64,000 nt of DNA from Nocardioides massiliensis (GTDB lineage Bacteria; Actinomycetota; Actinomycetes; Propionibacteriales; Nocardioidaceae). The stretch lies in assembly GCF_030811215.1 (NCBI RefSeq), contig NZ_JAUSQM010000001.1:3472001-3536000 (forward strand), in the 5' to 3' direction. Position numbers and translations under genes: made by a program. Positions 35,074 through 44,784 of this stretch are shown here, piece by piece (positions within the stretch are counted from its first letter, which is position 1; the number at the start of each line of letters is the position of its first letter). The notes below the pieces were generated by a model. That model was given only the letters and a program-made list of their open reading frames with translations, was not told the DNA's origin and did not search any database.

Positions 35074-36439
35074 GTAAAAGCCTCTCACACGATCCGGCCC
35101 GTTTTCGATGACCCGAACGTGGTGTCGGACGCGGGTCTGGTGCTGGTGGTGCCGAGTCGGCCGGACTGTACGACCTCCTCGAGGAGCGGCTGAGCGTCGC
35201 CTCGCCCAACGCGGCAGCCAAGGCGACCAGCGTGATCGGTGGGGGATGCTCGCCGGCGCGGACAGCATCGATGACCTCGACTTGTTGCGGCACGGCGGGA
35301 TGCCGCGGCTGTTCGCCGGGGTGCGGGCGCCCTCGACGTTGGGCACATTCCTGCGCTCGTTCACCCACGGGCATGTGCAGCAGCCCACGCCATCGGCGGT
35401 GATCTCCTCGCGGGCCTGACCGGGCGGGTACCCGCTCTGCTTTCTGGTGGCGATCACGTCGGGGGGTTCGCGTGCATCGATGTCGACGACACCATCCGCG
35501 AGGTGCACGGCTATGCCAAGCAGGCTGCTGCCTACGGCTACACCGGGGTGCGGGGGCTGAACATCCAGCTCGCCGTCGTCTCTACGCCGCTGGCCGCGCC
35601 GGTCATCGCCCGGGCTCGGCTCCGCAAGGGCAGCACGGCATCTGCCAAGGGCGCAGGCCGGATGCTGGCCCAGGCCATCAGCACCGCCCGGGCCGCGGGC
35701 GTGGAGGGTCGGGTCCTGTGCCGGGTTGACTCGGCCTACTACGGGTGGGCGTTCGTCGGCACCGCAATCCGCGCCAATACCTGGTTTACCGCCCGGATGA
35801 CCAAGACCGTCACCGCGGCGATCGCCAGCATCACCGAGGACGAGTGGGTGCCGATCAAGTACCCCCACGCGATCTGGGAGGAAGCCGAACAACGCTGGAT
35901 CTCTGATGCCGAGGTCGCCGAAGTGCCCTTCACTGCCTTCACCGGACGCCGCAAAGCCGAGCAGGTGACCTGCCGGCTGATCGTGCGCCGGGTCAAGAAG
36001 CTCCAGCGGCTGGCATCGGATGGCACCGCCCAAGGCGAGCTCTTCGCGGCCTACCGACACCACGCGTTCATCACCAACAGCACACTCGGCATGGTCGAGG
36101 CCGATCAGCGGCACCGTGACCACGCAATCGTCGAGCAGGTCATCGCCGAACTCAAAGGCAACGCCCTGGCACACCTCCGTCCGGGTCTTACGCAGCCAAC
36201 GCCGCCTGGGTCTCCCTGGCAGTGATCGCGTTCAACATGGCCCGCGCCGCCGCCGTCGCCGCGACCTGGCCAAGGCCAGATGGGCCACCCTGCGCCGCAG
36301 GATCATCAGAGTCCCCAGCCGGCTCGCTTCCACCGCCCGCCGACTCGACTTGCACCTGCCGATCCATTGGCCCTGGGCCCACGGCTGGGAGACCCTGCAC
36401 GCCCTCGCCGCCGGCCCACCACCCACCGCGACGACCTGA
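35074..36439 (+). pseudogene. IS1380 family transposase, multiply frameshifted
   Basis: Pieces in three frames join to an IS1380 transposase: FDDPNVVSDAGLVLV, ERLSVASPNAAAKATSVIGG, ADSIDDLDLLRHGGMPRLF, ACIDVDDTIREVHGYAKQAA, RVDSAYYGWAF, and HAIVEQVIAELKGNALAHL, then the C-terminal HWPWAHGWETLHAL. At least four frameshifts (near 35150, 35243, 35385 and 36180) show that it is dead. Its left end probably truncated the IclR gene, and its right end meets the truncated IS630. Confidence 0.85.
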
Positions 36440-36589
36440 CCACCCAGCCCCAGCAGGCGCGACCGAGGACCTCGAAGTGGAAGAGCCGGCACCGACCGGC
36501 AGGCCAGCCACGCCCACGAGCCGGGTCCCGCCGCGATCCGCAGAATCAACCACTCACGAATCAACGATGGTGGATCCGGGCTGAAGCCC

Positions 36590-37004
36590 GCGGGGAACCT
36601 CGCGGTCGATGGTCTTGAGGAACTTCAGGAACTCCTCGTGCCGGTGTCGGGGCAGGCACTGGCCGATCACCTTGGCGGTGAGCACATCGAGCGCGGCGAA
36701 CAAGGTGGTGGTGCCGCTGCGCTTGTAGTCATGGGTCATGGTGCCGGCCGGGCCCGGTGTCATCGGCAAGGACGCCTGGGTGCGGTCCAGTGCCTGGATC
36801 TGGGACTTCTCGTTCATGCAGAGCACCACTGCCTGCTCCGGCGGGTTCAAGTAGAGCCCGACCACGTCGATGAGCTTCTCGGTGAACTGCGGGTCGTTGC
36901 TGACCTTGAACGTGTCGACCCGGTATGGCTGTAGACCCAGTTCGGACCAGATCCGTTGGACGGTGTCCTTACTGACTCCGACTCGCTCGGCCATCGTGCG
37001 ACAC
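36590..37004 (-). pseudogene. IS630 family transposase, C-terminal part (truncated)
   Basis: Minus-strand reading [20 protein letters not shown], then [20 protein letters not shown] and [20 protein letters not shown], is the IS630 catalytic region. The last part (HLI-DNYATHK in the family) is missing. The N-terminal part lies across the inserted IS3 copy B at 38518-38864; deleting the IS3 restores HWSCRTMAE. Confidence 0.88.
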
Positions 37005-37037
37005 CGGAAGATGTCAAGCAGTCTGAGACACGTCTCG

Positions 37038-38039
37038 TTACGCGGTCTGTATGAGGGCCTCCGGTGAGGGCTGGTTGATCCAGGCGGCCTTGGGCAGCTT
37101 CGGCGCCTGGGGTCGGCGGTTGCCGAATCGTTCGGGGTGAGCGGCATGCGCGGCGTCGAGGGTGGCCTGACGCTGGACGCGGATCTCGGCGGCGGTGCCG
37201 TGGTGGACCGACGCAGGGGTGTGCAGCCCGATCCCGGAATGGCGGTGCTCGTGGTTGTAGTAGGTGAAGAAGGCCTCACAGAACGCCCTCGCGTCGGCCA
37301 GCGACCCAAACGCGTCGGGGAAGACAGGCGCGTACTTCAGCGTCTTGAACGCCGACTCGCTGAACGGGTTGTCGTTCGACACTCTCGGTCGGGAATGAGA
37401 CCGGTCGACACCCAGGTCGAGCAGCAACTGCGCGACGGGTTTGGAGGTCATCGAGGTGCCCCGGTCGGCATGGACCGCCTCAGGGATCCCGTGGTCGCCC
37501 ATCGCCTCCTCGAGCATGGTCTTGGCGATCTCGGAGTCCTCAGCGTTCTGGACGGTCCAGGCCACGACGTAGCGGGAGAAGATGTCGAGCACGACGTAGA
37601 GCTGGAACCAGACCCCGCGGCCGGGACCGCGGAGCTTGGTGATGTCCCACGACCAGATCTGCCCGGGCCCGGTGGCGAGCAGCTCGGGCTTCTTCTTCGC
37701 CGGATGGACGGCTTGCCGGCGACGTTCACCGGCCGCGCCGCAGGCACGCAGCAGCCGGTGCATCGTGGACATCGAGCACCAGTAGGTGCCCTCGTCCAGC
37801 AGGGTGGCCCACGTCTGCGCCACCGACTTGTCGCAGAACCGCTCGCTGGTCAACGCCGCGAGCACCTGCTCCTGTTCGGCGACAGTGAGCGCGTTCGGTG
37901 GCGTGGGCCGCTTCGGTGCCGGGCCATGCACCCTGGGCCGCTGGGCGCGATAGTGGCTACCCCGCGCACGTCCCAACAGGTCGCACGCCTGCTTCACGCT
38001 CGTGTGGACGGCGAGCTCGTCGACGGCAGGGTTGATCAC
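37038..38039 (-). CDS. IS3 family transposase OrfB, DDE integrase (copy B)
   Basis: A 333-residue product identical to the copy A OrfB, with the same D-D-E motifs ([26 protein letters not shown]). Its GTG start overlaps the orfA stop. It is intact. Confidence 0.95.
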   Translation of the reverse strand: MINPAVDELAVHTSVKQACDLLGRARGSHYRAQRPRVHGPAPKRPTPPNALTVAEQEQVLAALTSERFCDKSVAQTWATLLDEGTYWCSMSTMHRLLRACGAAGERRRQAVHPAKKKPELLATGPGQIWSWDITKLRGPGRGVWFQLYVVLDIFSRYVVAWTVQNAEDSEIAKTMLEEAMGDHGIPEAVHADRGTSMTSKPVAQLLLDLGVDRSHSRPRVSNDNPFSESAFKTLKYAPVFPDAFGSLADARAFCEAFFTYYNHEHRHSGIGLHTPASVHHGTAAEIRVQRQATLDAAHAAHPERFGNRRPQAPKLPKAAWINQPSPEALIQTA

Positions 38040-38443
38040 CGCTGCGGCGGCTTCGGCGTGCCCGTGCTCTCGGAGAGCGTCTCCAAGAGCGCGTGTGCTT
38101 TTCCCACCAGGTCCAACGCGGCCTGCGTCCGGGCCAGCTCGGCCTCGGCCTTCTCCGCACGCGCCCGCAGTTGCTCGATCTCCCGGTCCCGCCGGTCACG
38201 TGACTTGGGTCCAAGCGCGGAGCTTGCGCCCGCCCGGGCGGCCTTGCGCCAGTCGACCATATGGGAGGAGTACAGGCCCTCCCGGCGCAAGATCGCGCCC
38301 CGCTCGCCGTGGTCGGCGGCGTCGTACTCGGCCAGGATCCTCGCCTTGTACTCCGCGGTGAACGTGCGTCGCTTCGGACGGTCAGCTCTCGGGGTCACCA
38401 CCCCATCATCGAACGCCGTCGTATCGGCCAACGTCATGGTCAT
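38036..38443 (-). CDS. IS3 family transposase OrfA (copy B)
   Basis: A 135-residue product identical to the copy A OrfA, with an HTH and coiled-coil layout. It is coupled to orfB through a four-base overlap. Confidence 0.93.
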   Translation of the reverse strand: MTMTLADTTAFDDGVVTPRADRPKRRTFTAEYKARILAEYDAADHGERGAILRREGLYSSHMVDWRKAARAGASSALGPKSRDRRDREIEQLRARAEKAEAELARTQAALDLVGKAHALLETLSESTGTPKPPQR

Positions 38444-38517
38444 CAGGTGTCTCGCTTCTCGCCCCGTGCAGGGAAGGAACTCAGAAGTGGTGTCTCACCT
38501 CAGCCTGACGCACAGGG

Positions 38518-38864
38518 CACGACCAGTGGGTGTGGCCCGGTGGCGTGGTCTTCGTGGTCAGCTCCACGATCTCGGCGACCTTCTCCTCGGAGAGTGTCGG
38601 CTTGCGGCCCCGACCGGGCTTGACCTTGCCCCAGCCCGTCAGACTCTCGGCAGCGAACGCCTTGCGCCAGACGCGGACCGTCACCGCTGTCACACCGTGA
38701 CGATCCGCTATGACCGTGTTCGCAACACCGTCGGATGCATCGAGCAAGACGCGTGCCCGCACCACCTCGCGATGGGCCGCGGTCGCAGAGCGGGCGACTC
38801 GATCCAGGACTTCACGCTGGGCCGGCGTCACCGGCACGGAGCTGCAGCAGAGGTCATACCCCAT
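38518..38864 (-). pseudogene. IS630 family transposase, N-terminal part
   Basis: The frame starts MGYDLCCSSVPVTPAQREVL and contains the helix-turn-helix ANTVIADRHGVTAVTVRVWR and the GRGRKPTLSEEKV linker, ending at HWSC, where IS3 copy B is inserted. The element's right end lies in the A/T-rich 38865-38903 stretch, next to the IclR stop. Confidence 0.88.
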
Positions 38865-38903
38865 GGCAGAACCTCACTATATATCTATTTGCGCGACACA
38901 CCA

Positions 38904-39704
38904 CTAGGTCCGGTGGCGCCGTGTCAGCATCCTGCCCAGGGCGGCAGCGCTGGCACGGACCGCGTTCTCGTGGGACTCGGGGCGGAACCGGCCCACCCGC
39001 CCCGTCACGCTGATCGCTGCGAGAGCGGTGGTCCCGTCGGTGTCGAGGACCGGCGCGGCGACGCACAGCAGGCCCGCGGTCGACTCCTCCCGCTCGTACG
39101 CGACCCCGCCTTCCAGGACCTGGTCAAGCTGACGGGCCAGCAGCCCTGGGGCGACCAGGGTGCGCGGTGTGTGGCGCTCGAGCGGGCCGTTGAGCACCGC
39201 CGCCCGGACCTCCGGGTCGGCGTGTGCCAGCAGTGCCTTGCCGATCGCCGTGCAGTGCATCGGCATCCGTCCGCCCGTGCGCGAGGGGCTCCGGGCCTGG
39301 CGGTGGCCACCGATCTTGGCGACGTACACGACCTCGGTGCCCTCCCGGACCCCGAGGTGCACCGTCTCGTGGGTGCGCTCATAGAGATCCTGGAGGTAGG
39401 GCATCGCGACCTCGATCAGGGTGCGCTCGGTCGCCGCGCGCATGCCGAGCTCGAAGAGTCCGCCGGCGAGGCGGTAGCCGTATGGCGTCTTGTCGAGCAG
39501 TCGGTGCGCCACTAGGTCGCCCGCGACCCGGTGGATCGTTCCCTTCGGCAGGCCAGTGCGGCGCACGAGCTCCGCGAGGGGCAGGTAGCGGTCGTCGATC
39601 CGGAACGCCCGGAGAACCGCGACCGCCTTACCGAGCACTGTGTCCAAGGCGTCGGGTGCGGCGCTTCCCGCCTGTTCGTCGGACCCGCCTTCTGGTCGTG
39701 CCAC
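38904..39704 (-). CDS. IclR family transcriptional regulator of the mhpDFE module
   Basis: A regulator of about 266 residues. It has an N-terminal winged helix-turn-helix (LPLAELVRRTGLPKGTIHRV, about residues 40-60) and an IclR effector domain with the conserved HETVHLGVREGTEVVYVAKI and GKALLAHADP segments. A GTG behind GGTGGGGAC is preferred as start; an open frame extends 45 codons upstream but would run into the divergent mhpD start. It is transcribed divergently from mhpD with about 120 bp between them. This is the usual arrangement for local control by a pathway intermediate. Confidence 0.85.
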   Translation of the reverse strand: MARPEGGSDEQAGSAAPDALDTVLGKAVAVLRAFRIDDRYLPLAELVRRTGLPKGTIHRVAGDLVAHRLLDKTPYGYRLAGGLFELGMRAATERTLIEVAMPYLQDLYERTHETVHLGVREGTEVVYVAKIGGHRQARSPSRTGGRMPMHCTAIGKALLAHADPEVRAAVLNGPLERHTPRTLVAPGLLARQLDQVLEGGVAYEREESTAGLLCVAAPVLDTDGTTALAAISVTGRVGRFRPESHENAVRASAAALGRMLTRRHRT

Positions 39705-39824
39705 GTCCCCACCGTACCGCTGAGTGGAAACACCGTGCGCGGCCGAAACGACCCCACAAGTGCGTTCCGGTGACCGGAACCAGCTAGTACGGCCCCGGAC
39801 CCTCGGCTGGGCAGAGTGGGTGGC

Positions 39825-40631
39825 ATGACTACCGTTCACGAGCGTTCTTCAGTAGCCGAGGCGTCCAGGCGCCTGAGCCTCGCCCAGCAGACCCGCACAC
39901 CTTGCACCCCGGTGCGCGACCTGATCGCGGCAGACGCCAAGGCGGCGTATGCCGTGCAGCGCGCTGGTATCGCTTCTCGCGTTGCTTCCGGCGCCGTCGT
40001 CGTCGGTCGCAAGGTGGGGCTGACGTCTCCGGCTGTGCAGGCGCAGCTCGGCGTCGACCAACCAGACTTCGGTGTGCTGCTCGACGACATGGGCGACGCG
40101 GACGGTGCCACTGTGCCGGTCGCTGACCTGCTGCAGCCCCGCATCGAGGCCGAGGTCGCGTTCGTGCTCGGCGCGGACCTCGCCGAGGGCGCCCTCGACC
40201 ACGCCCAGGTGCGGGCCGCCGTCGCGCAGGTCGTCCCGGCGCTCGAGATCGTCGACAGCCGGATCGCCGACTGGGACATCACCTTCGCCGACACGGTCGC
40301 CGACAACGGGTCAAGTGCCCGCTACGTCCTCGGAGCGGGGTCGCGGACACTCGCCGAAGTCGAGCCCGTTGACGTCGAGATGACGATGACTCGTGACGGG
40401 GCGGTCGTCTCGACCGGCAACGGCGCCGCCTGCCTCGGTGACCCGGTCAACGCGCTCGTGTGGCTGGCACGCACCGCCCGCGACCTCGGCGACCCCTTGC
40501 GCGCCGGGCAGGTCGTGCTCTCGGGCGCCCTCGGCCCGATGGTCGCCGTCACCGGCGGCGACACCTTCGAGGCCACCATCGCCGGGCTCGGCTCGGTGTC
40601 CGTCACGTTCGAGGAAGGAACACTCGCATGA
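39825..40631 (+). CDS. mhpD: 2-keto-4-pentenoate hydratase
   Basis: A 268-residue member of the MhpD/HpcG (FAH-like) hydratases. It adds water to 2-hydroxypenta-2,4-dienoate to give 4-hydroxy-2-oxovalerate in lower meta-cleavage pathways. [26 protein letters not shown] and the metal-binding [10 protein letters not shown] are visible, as is the C-terminal [15 protein letters not shown]. The ATG start is three codons inside a GTG-led frame. It is first of three genes with four-base overlaps (mhpD-mhpF-mhpE). Confidence 0.93.
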   Translation: MTTVHERSSVAEASRRLSLAQQTRTPCTPVRDLIAADAKAAYAVQRAGIASRVASGAVVVGRKVGLTSPAVQAQLGVDQPDFGVLLDDMGDADGATVPVADLLQPRIEAEVAFVLGADLAEGALDHAQVRAAVAQVVPALEIVDSRIADWDITFADTVADNGSSARYVLGAGSRTLAEVEPVDVEMTMTRDGAVVSTGNGAACLGDPVNALVWLARTARDLGDPLRAGQVVLSGALGPMVAVTGGDTFEATIAGLGSVSVTFEEGTLA

Positions 40632-41593
40632 AGACCAAGGTCGCCGTCATCGGCTCCGGCAACATCGGCACGGACCTGATGATCAAGGTCCTGCGCGGTG
40701 CCAAGCACCTGGAGATGGGCGCGATGGTCGGCATCGACCCCGACTCCGACGGCCTCGCCCGGGCGAAGCGGATGGGCGTGCAGACTACCCACGAGGGCGT
40801 CGACGGGCTCATCGCGCTGTCGGACTTCGACGACATCGACATCGTCTTCGACGCGACCTCCGCGAAGGCCCACAAAGCCAACGCAGCGAAACTCGCGCCG
40901 TTCGGGAAGCGCCTCATCGACCTCACTCCGGCCGCCGTCGGCCCGTACGTCATCCCTGCGGTCAACCTCGACGAGCACCTGGACGCACCCAACGTCAACA
41001 TGGTCACCTGCGGCGGCCAGGCCACCATCCCGGTCGTCGCCGCCATCACACAGGTCGTCCCGGTCGCCTACGCGGAGATCGTCGCCAGCATCGCAAGCCT
41101 CAGCGCCGGCCCGGGGACGCGCGCGAACATCGACGAGTTCACCGAGACCACCTCGGCCGCCATCACGCAGGTCGGTGGCGCGCAGCGCGGCAAGGCCATC
41201 ATCATCCTCAACCCCGCCGACCCGCCGCTGCTGATGCGCGACACCGTGTTCGCGCTCGTCAGTGCGCGTGACCCCGACACCCACGAGCAGATCGTCGCCT
41301 CGGTGGAGAAGATGGTCGCCGACGTCGCGGCCTACGTGCCCGGCTACCGCCTCAAGCAGAAGGTCCAGGTCATGCCCGTCCCGGACGACCAGCCGGTCCA
41401 CACGCTTCTCGAACCCGGCGCCGAGCGGCCCACCCACCAGGTCTCGGTCTTCCTCGAGGTCGAGGGAGCCGCCCACTATCTACCCGCGTACGCCGGCAAC
41501 CTCGACATCATGACCTCGGCCGCCCTCCAGATGGCCGAGCGCATCGCGGCCTCCGCGACTGACACCACCATGGCCCAGGAGGCTCACGCGTGA
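40628..41593 (+). CDS. mhpF: Acetaldehyde dehydrogenase (acylating)
   Basis: A 321-residue CoA-acylating aldehyde dehydrogenase of the MhpF/BphJ/DmpF family. It has the N-terminal NAD site [16 protein letters not shown] and the catalytic cysteine in [14 protein letters not shown]. It forms a substrate-channelling complex with the aldolase encoded next and turns acetaldehyde into acetyl-CoA. The ATG overlaps the mhpD stop (ATGA). A longer frame starting upstream is just antisense-free overlap with mhpD. Confidence 0.95.
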   Translation: MKTKVAVIGSGNIGTDLMIKVLRGAKHLEMGAMVGIDPDSDGLARAKRMGVQTTHEGVDGLIALSDFDDIDIVFDATSAKAHKANAAKLAPFGKRLIDLTPAAVGPYVIPAVNLDEHLDAPNVNMVTCGGQATIPVVAAITQVVPVAYAEIVASIASLSAGPGTRANIDEFTETTSAAITQVGGAQRGKAIIILNPADPPLLMRDTVFALVSARDPDTHEQIVASVEKMVADVAAYVPGYRLKQKVQVMPVPDDQPVHTLLEPGAERPTHQVSVFLEVEGAAHYLPAYAGNLDIMTSAALQMAERIAASATDTTMAQEAHA

Positions 41594-42600
41594 GCACCCC
41601 CATCTACGTCCAGGACGTCACCCTCCGCGACGGCATGCATGCCGTCCGGCACCGCATCAGCACCGACGACGTCCAGCGCATCGTTATCGCACTCGACGAC
41701 GCCGGCGTGGACGCCATCGAGGTCGCTCACGGCGACGGCCTCGCCGGCTCGTCGGTCAACTACGGTCCGGGCAGCCACACCGATTGGGAGTGGATCGAGG
41801 CCGCCGCCTCCGTGCTGACCAAGGCGCGCCTCACCACGCTGCTCCTGCCCGGCGTCGGCACCATCCAAGAGCTCGAGCACGCCTACGACCTCGGCGTCCG
41901 CTCCGTCCGCATCGCCACCCACTGCACCGAGGCCGACGTGTCGGCTCAGCACATCGCCGCCGCGCGTGAGCTCGGCATGGACGTCTCCGGGTTCCTGATG
42001 CTGTCCCACATGGCACCCCCGGACGAGCTTGCCCAGCAGGCCAAGCTCATGGAGTCCTATGGCGCACACGCCGTCTACGTGACCGACTCCGGTGGCCGGC
42101 TGAGCATGAACGACGTCGTCGCCCGGGTGAAGGCCTACCGCGACGTCCTTGACCCGGAGACCGAGATCGGCATCCACGCCCACGAGAACCTCTCACTGTC
42201 GGTCGCCAACAGCGTCGTGGCCGTAGAGAACGGGGTCTACCGCGTCGACGCCTCGTTGGCCGGCCACGGTGCCGGGGCGGGGAACTGCCCCATCGAGCCG
42301 TTCATCGCCGTCGCTGATCTGATGGACTTCAAGCACGGCTGCGACCTGTTCAAGCTCCAGGACGCCGCCGACGACATCGTCCGCCCGCTCCAGGACCGGC
42401 CCGTGCGCGTCGACCGTGAGACCCTCACCCTCGGCTACGCCGGCGTGTACTCGTCGTTCCTCAGGCACGCCGAGGTCGCGTCCCAGCGGTACGGCGTAGA
42501 CGTGCGCGACCTGCTGGTCGAGTGCGGGAAGCGGAGCCTGGTCGGTGGGCAGGAGGACATGATCTACGACATCGCTCTCACCCTCGCCGGCCAGAGCTGA
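41590..42600 (+). CDS. mhpE: 4-hydroxy-2-oxovalerate aldolase
   Basis: A 336-residue aldolase of the MhpE/DmpG/BphI family that splits 4-hydroxy-2-oxovalerate to pyruvate and acetaldehyde. The TIM-barrel metal motifs are present: [13 protein letters not shown] at the N-terminus, [12 protein letters not shown], and the [15 protein letters not shown] His pair. The C-terminal domain needed for dehydrogenase binding is complete. The GTG start overlaps the mhpF stop (GTGA). No further pathway gene follows; scrambled DNA begins right after the stop. Confidence 0.95.
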   Translation: MSTPIYVQDVTLRDGMHAVRHRISTDDVQRIVIALDDAGVDAIEVAHGDGLAGSSVNYGPGSHTDWEWIEAAASVLTKARLTTLLLPGVGTIQELEHAYDLGVRSVRIATHCTEADVSAQHIAAARELGMDVSGFLMLSHMAPPDELAQQAKLMESYGAHAVYVTDSGGRLSMNDVVARVKAYRDVLDPETEIGIHAHENLSLSVANSVVAVENGVYRVDASLAGHGAGAGNCPIEPFIAVADLMDFKHGCDLFKLQDAADDIVRPLQDRPVRVDRETLTLGYAGVYSSFLRHAEVASQRYGVDVRDLLVECGKRSLVGGQEDMIYDIALTLAGQS

Positions 42601-42899
42601 TCCAACGACGCCGAACAGGCCTTAGTCCTCACGTTCGGTCATGCCGTGAACCTACGCGGCGCCGCCGACATGACAGCTGAGCTTGCGCTTGTCCCGCGTG
42701 ACAACTGCCAAGGCAACTCGCCGGATCCCGCCACTACGGCGCACCCACCAGGCGCCCCGTCAGGATGGAAGTGCGTCAACGTCCGTCGCCTCCTCGTCTA
42801 CATCGAGCACCTCATCGAGAAGGGCGCGAACTAAGCTTGGCCAGCTGTACGGCGTAGGTTCCGAGACCGCCCGACGCGCCGATGACCAGCACCAGTTGG
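42601..42899. other. Junction of gene scraps after mhpE
   Basis: Two short remnants can be read. At about 42764-42834 (+) VNVRRLLVYIEHLIEKGAN resembles the C-terminal end of a contractile tail-sheath protein. At about 42836-42895 (-) VLVIGASGGLGTYAVQLAK is the NAD(P)-binding motif of a zinc-type quinone oxidoreductase or alcohol dehydrogenase. Neither is a gene. They mark several illegitimate joins within 300 bp. Confidence 0.45.
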
Positions 42900-43735
42900 G
42901 GTCCTCCTCACCTTTTCGTGGTAGCTGGATGGTGAGTTCGCCGAAGCAGAGGTAGATCATCGCGATGAGTGCGGCGGCGCTGTGGTGGCCGTAGCCGCGG
43001 TGGTTGATCAACCGGATCTTCGAGTTCAGGCCCTCGAGCTTGGAGTTCGATAGCCCCAGTTCGACCGCGGCCAGGACCCGTTCGCGGTTGGCGCGCACGG
43101 TCTTGGACAGGGTCACGAATGCTGGGATGCGGGACCGGCAGGCAGGCTCAGGCCAGCCACCAGTCCAGATGCATGGGAGCGTCGGTGGGGCGGCGAGCCG
43201 GTAGAGGTCGCGCAGCCCTTCCTTGAGTTGCCAGCAGCGGTAGAGCACCGAGCCGCTGCGTCGTAGTTCATCGAGCACGTCGAGCTGCTTGGGTTTCAGC
43301 GCGTCGGGATCCTTGAGCAGCGCCCATCGGGTGTGTTTGACCCACCGGGCCTGGTTCCGGGCAGGTGGTGGACTGCCCCCCGGTGGTCTGCCGCGGCGTT
43401 TCGGACTGGCCAGAATGGCGTCCTGCCTGGCCTTGTCCCGCTCGATGCTCCAAACCCAGCGGCGGGCCTTGTTGATGCCTCGTTGGCGAGCGCGACGACG
43501 TGGAAGGGGTCCGCGCACTGGCGGGCTTGGGGTGTCTTGGTGTCGGTGGCCTTCTTGAACGCCGCACCCAGATCCATGCTCACGGCCTGCAGTTGAGCGA
43601 ATCTGGTCTCGCCGAGCTGGTCGTAGAACTGCTCGAGGGTGGCGGCCTTCTTGCCTTCACCCGCCCAGATCACCGCGCCCTCGCGGTCGTGGTCGGCGAC
43701 CACGGTGAGATATCGGTGTCCCTTGTGATAGGAGG
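42900..43735 (-). pseudogene. ISL3 family transposase, C-terminal two thirds, cut by IS256
   Basis: Minus-strand reading SYHKGHRYLTVVADHDREGA, then AVSMDLGAAFKKATDTK, DPFHVVALANEA, a one-base frameshift, INKARRWVWSIERDKARQDA, and finally GLSNSKLEGLNSKIRL and HSAAALIAMIYLCFG. These are the ISL3 catalytic core and C-terminus. IS256 copy B abuts the SYHKG codons, and the N-terminal part is missing. Confidence 0.88.
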
Positions 43736-44427
43736 TGTCAGATTTTCTGTGTGAGGGATCGGTCCATCTGAAAGGAACATGATGGATCTCGTGACCGAGG
43801 AACAATCTGGTCGTCGTGGCTCTGACGTCGCTGCCGAGATGGCGGCTTCCGGGGCCTTGGACGACATCTTCGCCCGGATCGGGCGATCTGGAACTGACCG
43901 GGGACGGCGGCTTCATCCCCGGTCTGATCAAGGCCGCTCTCGAACGTGGTCTGCAAGCCGAGCTGAGTGACCATCTGGGCTACGAGAAGGGCTCGGCCGA
44001 GGCGTCGCTGTTCGCCAACTCCCGCAACGGCGCCACGTCGAAGACGCTGGCCTCCCAGGTCGGCGAGGTGCCGTTGGACGTCCCGCGGGATCGGGACCGG
44101 ACGTTCATTCCGCGGCTGGTCCCGAAGGGCTCACGCCGCCTCGGTGGACTCGACGAGATGATCATCAGCCTCTACGCGGGCGGGATGACGCTCCGCGACA
44201 TCCAGCACCACCTCGCCACGACGATCGGCACCGAGCTCTCGCACGAGACGATCAGCAAGATCACCGACGAGATCGACGAGGAGATCTTGGCCTGGCAACG
44301 CAGGCCGCTGGAGTCGCTGTACCCGGTGATCTACCTCGACGCGCTGGTCGTCAAGGTCCGCGACGGCGCGCACGTCATCAACAAGGCCGCGCACATCGCC
44401 GTCGGCGTCGACATGGACGGCATCAAG
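43735..44427 (+). mobile_element. IS256 family element, copy B (3'-truncated)
   Basis: Left end GTGTCAGATTTTCTGTGT as in copy A. The transposase frame (from 43816) matches copy A up to VGVDMDGIK and then stops abruptly at 44427, where foreign sequence (an MFS gene) begins. About half of the transposase and the right end are lost. The N-terminal frameshift of copy A is shared. Confidence 0.9.
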
Positions 44428-44705
44428 AACGGGACTGCGCCAGCGAGGAGGACTCTCTCGGAAAGCTTGCGCATCAGCCCGCTGGTGAACAACCTCACCA
44501 CCATCTGGGAGATCGCCGAGGCCGCGAGGAGGAGGCCAACCTCGCCGACGCCATACCCGACATCTACGGCACGCAGGGGTACGGCGCTCCCGACCGCCAG
44601 GCCGAAGGAGAACAACGCCGCCGCAGCGACATTGGCGATCGCGTCTCTGCAGGCGGGGGAACCGGCGGCGCCGGCCATCACACCTCCCATCGCCAGGACG
44701 TCCAT
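44428..44705 (-). pseudogene. MFS transporter, N-terminal fragment
   Basis: Minus-strand reading GSPACRDAIANVAAAALFSF, then GLLLAASAISQMVVRLFTSG and LMRKLSERVLLAGAVPF, covers the first two to three membrane segments of an MFS carrier. It breaks off at the IS256 remnant. It was probably upstream or downstream of the thiolase operon before truncation. Confidence 0.65.
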
Positions 44706-44784
44706 CCGTGCCACAGCCCCTCTTTCTGTCCCCGAACGCCCGGAGCCAACGTCGGTCAACCGTAGGCTGAGACGTGCTCGCGAC

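Larger units (their letters stand above)
37005..38517 (-). mobile_element. IS3 family element, copy B (1513 bp)
   Basis: Identical in length to 14873-16385 and inverted relative to it. It is flanked by a 3-bp duplication CAC (37002-37004 and 38518-38520) inside an IS630 transposase gene. Confidence 0.95.

Noticed and set aside
34882-36174. 430-codon minus-strand open frame
   Set aside because: It is antisense to the degenerate IS1380 transposase and has no known domain; the plus strand explains the region.
37137-39515. 792-codon open frame on the plus strand
   Set aside because: It runs antisense through IS3 orfB, orfA, IS630 and the IclR gene and resembles nothing itself; its equivalent at 14628-16253 is also a shadow, apart from its last ~75 codons, which are the IS3 orfA remnant.
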